Shown here piece by piece: positions 8,701 through 9,073 of a DNA stretch of 9,073 nucleotides. Each line of letters begins with the position of its first letter. The stretch's first letter is position 1. The DNA comes from Anaerolineae bacterium (lineage in GTDB: Bacteria > Chloroflexota > Anaerolineae > DUEN01), in contig JAGHDS010000282.1 in the NCBI GenBank assembly GCA_021159845.1, positions 1-9,073 on the forward strand, read 5' to 3'. The notes below the pieces were generated by a model, which saw only the letters and a list, made by a program, of their open reading frames with translations, made no database searches and was not told the origin of the DNA. Both the position numbers and the translations under genes were made by a program.

Positions 8701-8846
8701 GGATGAGGTTTGGGGCGCGGTTTACGAGCCCGTCGGCCTCGACGGGCCTTCGGTTGTGGTGCCTCCGTGGTCTCCAGCCAAAACAGGGCTCCACCGGGGT
8801 CCTCAGAGCTCATCGGAGGCTGCCAATGACTGTGCAAAACATACAC
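5706..8846 (-). CDS. SNF2-family DNA translocase (HelZ/RapA-like DEAD/DEAH-box ATPase)
   Basis: A 1046-aa ATP-dependent double-stranded-DNA motor. Every SNF2 motif is visible: LRPYQRYGYSWL (566-577), Walker A DDMGLGKT (591-598), Ia ICPTSVVGNW (621-630), Walker B DEAQ (692-695), III LTGTPVEN (719-726), IV ALVFTQF (889-895), V KAGGTGLNL (947-955) and VI DQATDRAFRIGQ (974-985) with its arginine finger. The catalytic core is therefore intact. Residues 430-550 match the bacterial SNF2 helicase-associated region that precedes the core in this subfamily. The first ~430 residues are poorly recognisable and include a basic patch at 34-50. The start is GTG at 8846: the opening MYVLHSHW fits the subfamily and CCGGAG lies 7 bases upstream. 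Genes of this type are commonly paired with a SWIM protein, as remembered for Mycobacterium tuberculosis Rv2101/Rv2102. Likely roles are protein-DNA remodelling, repair or defence; sequence alone does not choose among them. Confidence 0.93.
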   Translation of the reverse strand: MYVLHSHWQPPMSSEDPGGALFWLETTEAPQPKARRGRRARKPRPKPHPFCVPAAVVRKVLASLGRLPDPAIVSYATLLLPTTRFGPAPSPQLLHDWALGDDDSFELAPWKVEGLWLPAGDAFDVLAHLPTPEDMPSNLASGADSRYWGMVTGLVLEVLAQQKVIPVLVQADEQGSTYHARWLAVLDSQRDTARLVRLEAAMPPICRAAWSPDRRRVSPRSLLDSFIKTMADAQARRWARASIPLLTKVLEPAARHWIQALFTDDPRVRASLAKLKALDRSVQAWLRNLYVAGVGDFRVAFRLTPPNTPQGDDGQPIWRLDYLLQARDDPSLLVPAEDVWRTRGSMLRRLGRKFDRPQERLLAALGYAARLFPPINRSLQGACPSQLALSTDEAFQFLREVAPLLEQSGFGVLVPPWWNRRGARLGVRLRVRPKQPTAEGSTGRLSLDRLVHYEWELSVGDVSLTREEFEALVALKSPLVQVRGQWVQLDPEQVEAAIRFWQSQQWEGDADLLEALQMGLGAEESVKGLPVEDVAFEGWLDEWLKRLSHHEKLTELPQPASLRGQLRPYQRYGYSWLDFLRRWGFGACLADDMGLGKTVQTLALLLRDKERGDADGPVLLICPTSVVGNWQREAERFTPDLSIWIHRGSNRLRGEAFAAEAAKHDLVITSYALARRDAETLQDVQWRGVILDEAQNIKNPSAKQTQAIRRIPARFRIALTGTPVENRLSELWSIMQFLNPGYLGSREHFRKRFAIPVERYRDEEAARQLRSLVMPFILRRVKTDPRVIQDLPEKLEMKVYCNLTEEQASLYEAVVQNTLSQVEEAEGISRRGLVLSMLMQLKQICDHPALFLHQTNDRGIPVHELARRSGKLDRLKEMLEEVIAAGDRALVFTQFAEMGHMLHSYLQQALGCPVLFLHGGTPARQRDQMIARFQSENGPPIFVLSLKAGGTGLNLMRANHVFHFDRWWNPAVEDQATDRAFRIGQTRNVQVHKFVSIGTLEEAIDDLIESKRVLARAIMGSGEGWLTELSTDELRELVTLRRESVA

Positions 8847-8853
8847 ACTCGAA

Positions 8854-8859
8854 CTCCGG
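8854..8859 (-). promoter_or_regulatory. Shine-Dalgarno deciding the GTG start of the SNF2 gene
   Basis: CCGGAG on the minus strand ends 7 bases before the GTG at 8846. The first in-frame ATG is at codon 12 and has no comparable site, so the GTG is preferred. Confidence 0.6.
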
Positions 8860-8896
8860 ATGACGAATTCCCTCTACGAGTTTCCGCCAGACCAAT

Positions 8897-8922
8897 AGGC
8901 TCTCCCATGCCGCGAAGAGCCT
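8897..8922 (-). other. Hairpin in the 5' leader of the SNF2 operon
   Basis: AGGCTCT and AGAGCCT form a perfect 7-bp stem (8916-8922 with 8897-8903) around a 12-base loop, in the roughly 100-base leader between the promoter and the GTG start. No U run follows, so it is not an evident terminator. It may stabilise the message or serve as a binding site; no riboswitch family is recognised. Confidence 0.35.
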
Positions 8923-8950
8923 CTTTACCAGGAGCAACCGCTTAACCACC

Positions 8951-8978
8951 ATTATACATAAAGGAAGAAGTCTCTCAA
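8951..8978 (-). promoter_or_regulatory. Sigma-70-type promoter of the SNF2-SWIM operon
   Basis: On the minus strand TTGAGA (8978-8973) is followed after 16 bases by a consensus TATAAT (8956-8951). Transcription should start near 8944, leaving a leader of about 98 bases before the GTG. It is the strongest promoter-like sequence in the window and sits exactly where the operon needs one. Confidence 0.7.
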
Positions 8979-8994
8979 AGTTTCCGTAACCAAA

Positions 8995-9023
8995 TTGAGA
9001 ACGACGTAACTGCTTCGAAAATA
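8995..9023 (+). promoter_or_regulatory. Candidate outward promoter at the right repeat
   Basis: TTGAGA (8995-9000) is followed after 17 bases by AAAATA (9018-9023). The -10 is weak, but the arrangement mirrors that at the left end. It is back to back with the SNF2 operon promoter, the two -35 elements being 16 bases apart, so the two could share control. CGTAAC occurs twice, at 8985-8990 and 9005-9010, 20 bases apart, and may be a regulator site. Confidence 0.35.
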
Positions 9024-9059
9024 GAGTCGGTGAACGCTGGTGACGCAGAAGGAGCCGAT
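9005..9059 (+). repeat. Right copy of the 55-bp inverted leader repeat
   Basis: This is the inverted partner of 27-81, with 49 of 55 bases identical and no gap. It begins CGTAACTG and ends AAGGAGCCGAT, so on the plus strand it carries a perfect ribosome binding site (9049-9054) for a start codon just beyond it. Identity is complete over the 29 bases nearest that start and weaker upstream. Confidence 0.85.
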
Positions 9060-9061
9060 CT

Positions 9062-9073
9062 ATGCAGATGAAA
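9062..9073 (+). CDS. 5' end of a gene leaving the window on the right (partial)
   Basis: AAGGAG at 9049-9054 is followed after an ideal 7 bases by ATG at 9062, and the frame reads MQMK to the window edge. The spacing and the promoter-like leader make a real start likely, but four codons say nothing about function. It would be divergent from the SNF2 operon and is possibly related to whatever gene follows the left repeat. Confidence 0.4.

Overview
The window looks like bacterial accessory DNA of moderately high GC, with compact, Shine-Dalgarno-led, almost entirely minus-strand genes. The combination of protein styles (SNF2 ATPase with a SWIM partner, an XPB/Ssl2-like helicase-associated protein, and cytoplasmic-looking glycan enzymes) resembles Chloroflexota (Anaerolineae/Caldilineae type). 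That is an impression from the proteins, not a tested placement. TGA, TAA and TAG all serve as stops, so the code is standard.

Layout, read in the direction of transcription (right to left): a strong sigma-70-type promoter at 8951-8978 drives a 1046-aa SNF2-family DNA translocase (8846-5706). After 24 bases comes a SWIM zinc-finger protein (5681-4771), apparently split by a one-base frameshift in a G run. It overlaps by ATGA a 588-aa helicase-associated protein without ATPase motifs (4774-3008). These three form a clear operon and probably one DNA-remodelling complex. A 79-base gap separates them from a second, unrelated pair: a two-domain protein, predicted to be an alpha/alpha-toroid plus beta-sandwich like many polysaccharide lyases, interrupted by one in-frame TGA (2928-1183), and a GH43-like five-bladed beta-propeller protein (1083-181). 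A 23-codon ORF lies between the two, coupled by ATGA to the first.

The most unusual structure is at the edges. A 55-bp sequence near the left end (27-81) recurs inverted near the right end (9005-9059), with 49 of 55 bases identical. In each copy the outward strand carries a plausible promoter and a perfect AAGGAG Shine-Dalgarno, and the similarity stops just where the outward reading frame would start. The five genes are therefore bracketed by two outward-facing copies of one expression leader, each probably belonging to a gene or mobile element that continues outside the window.

The SNF2-SWIM pairing is known in bacteria, so the operon is not wholly new. The third member and the bracketing leaders are the parts that deserve attention. 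No CRISPR array, tRNA, rRNA, transposase or integrase was seen.
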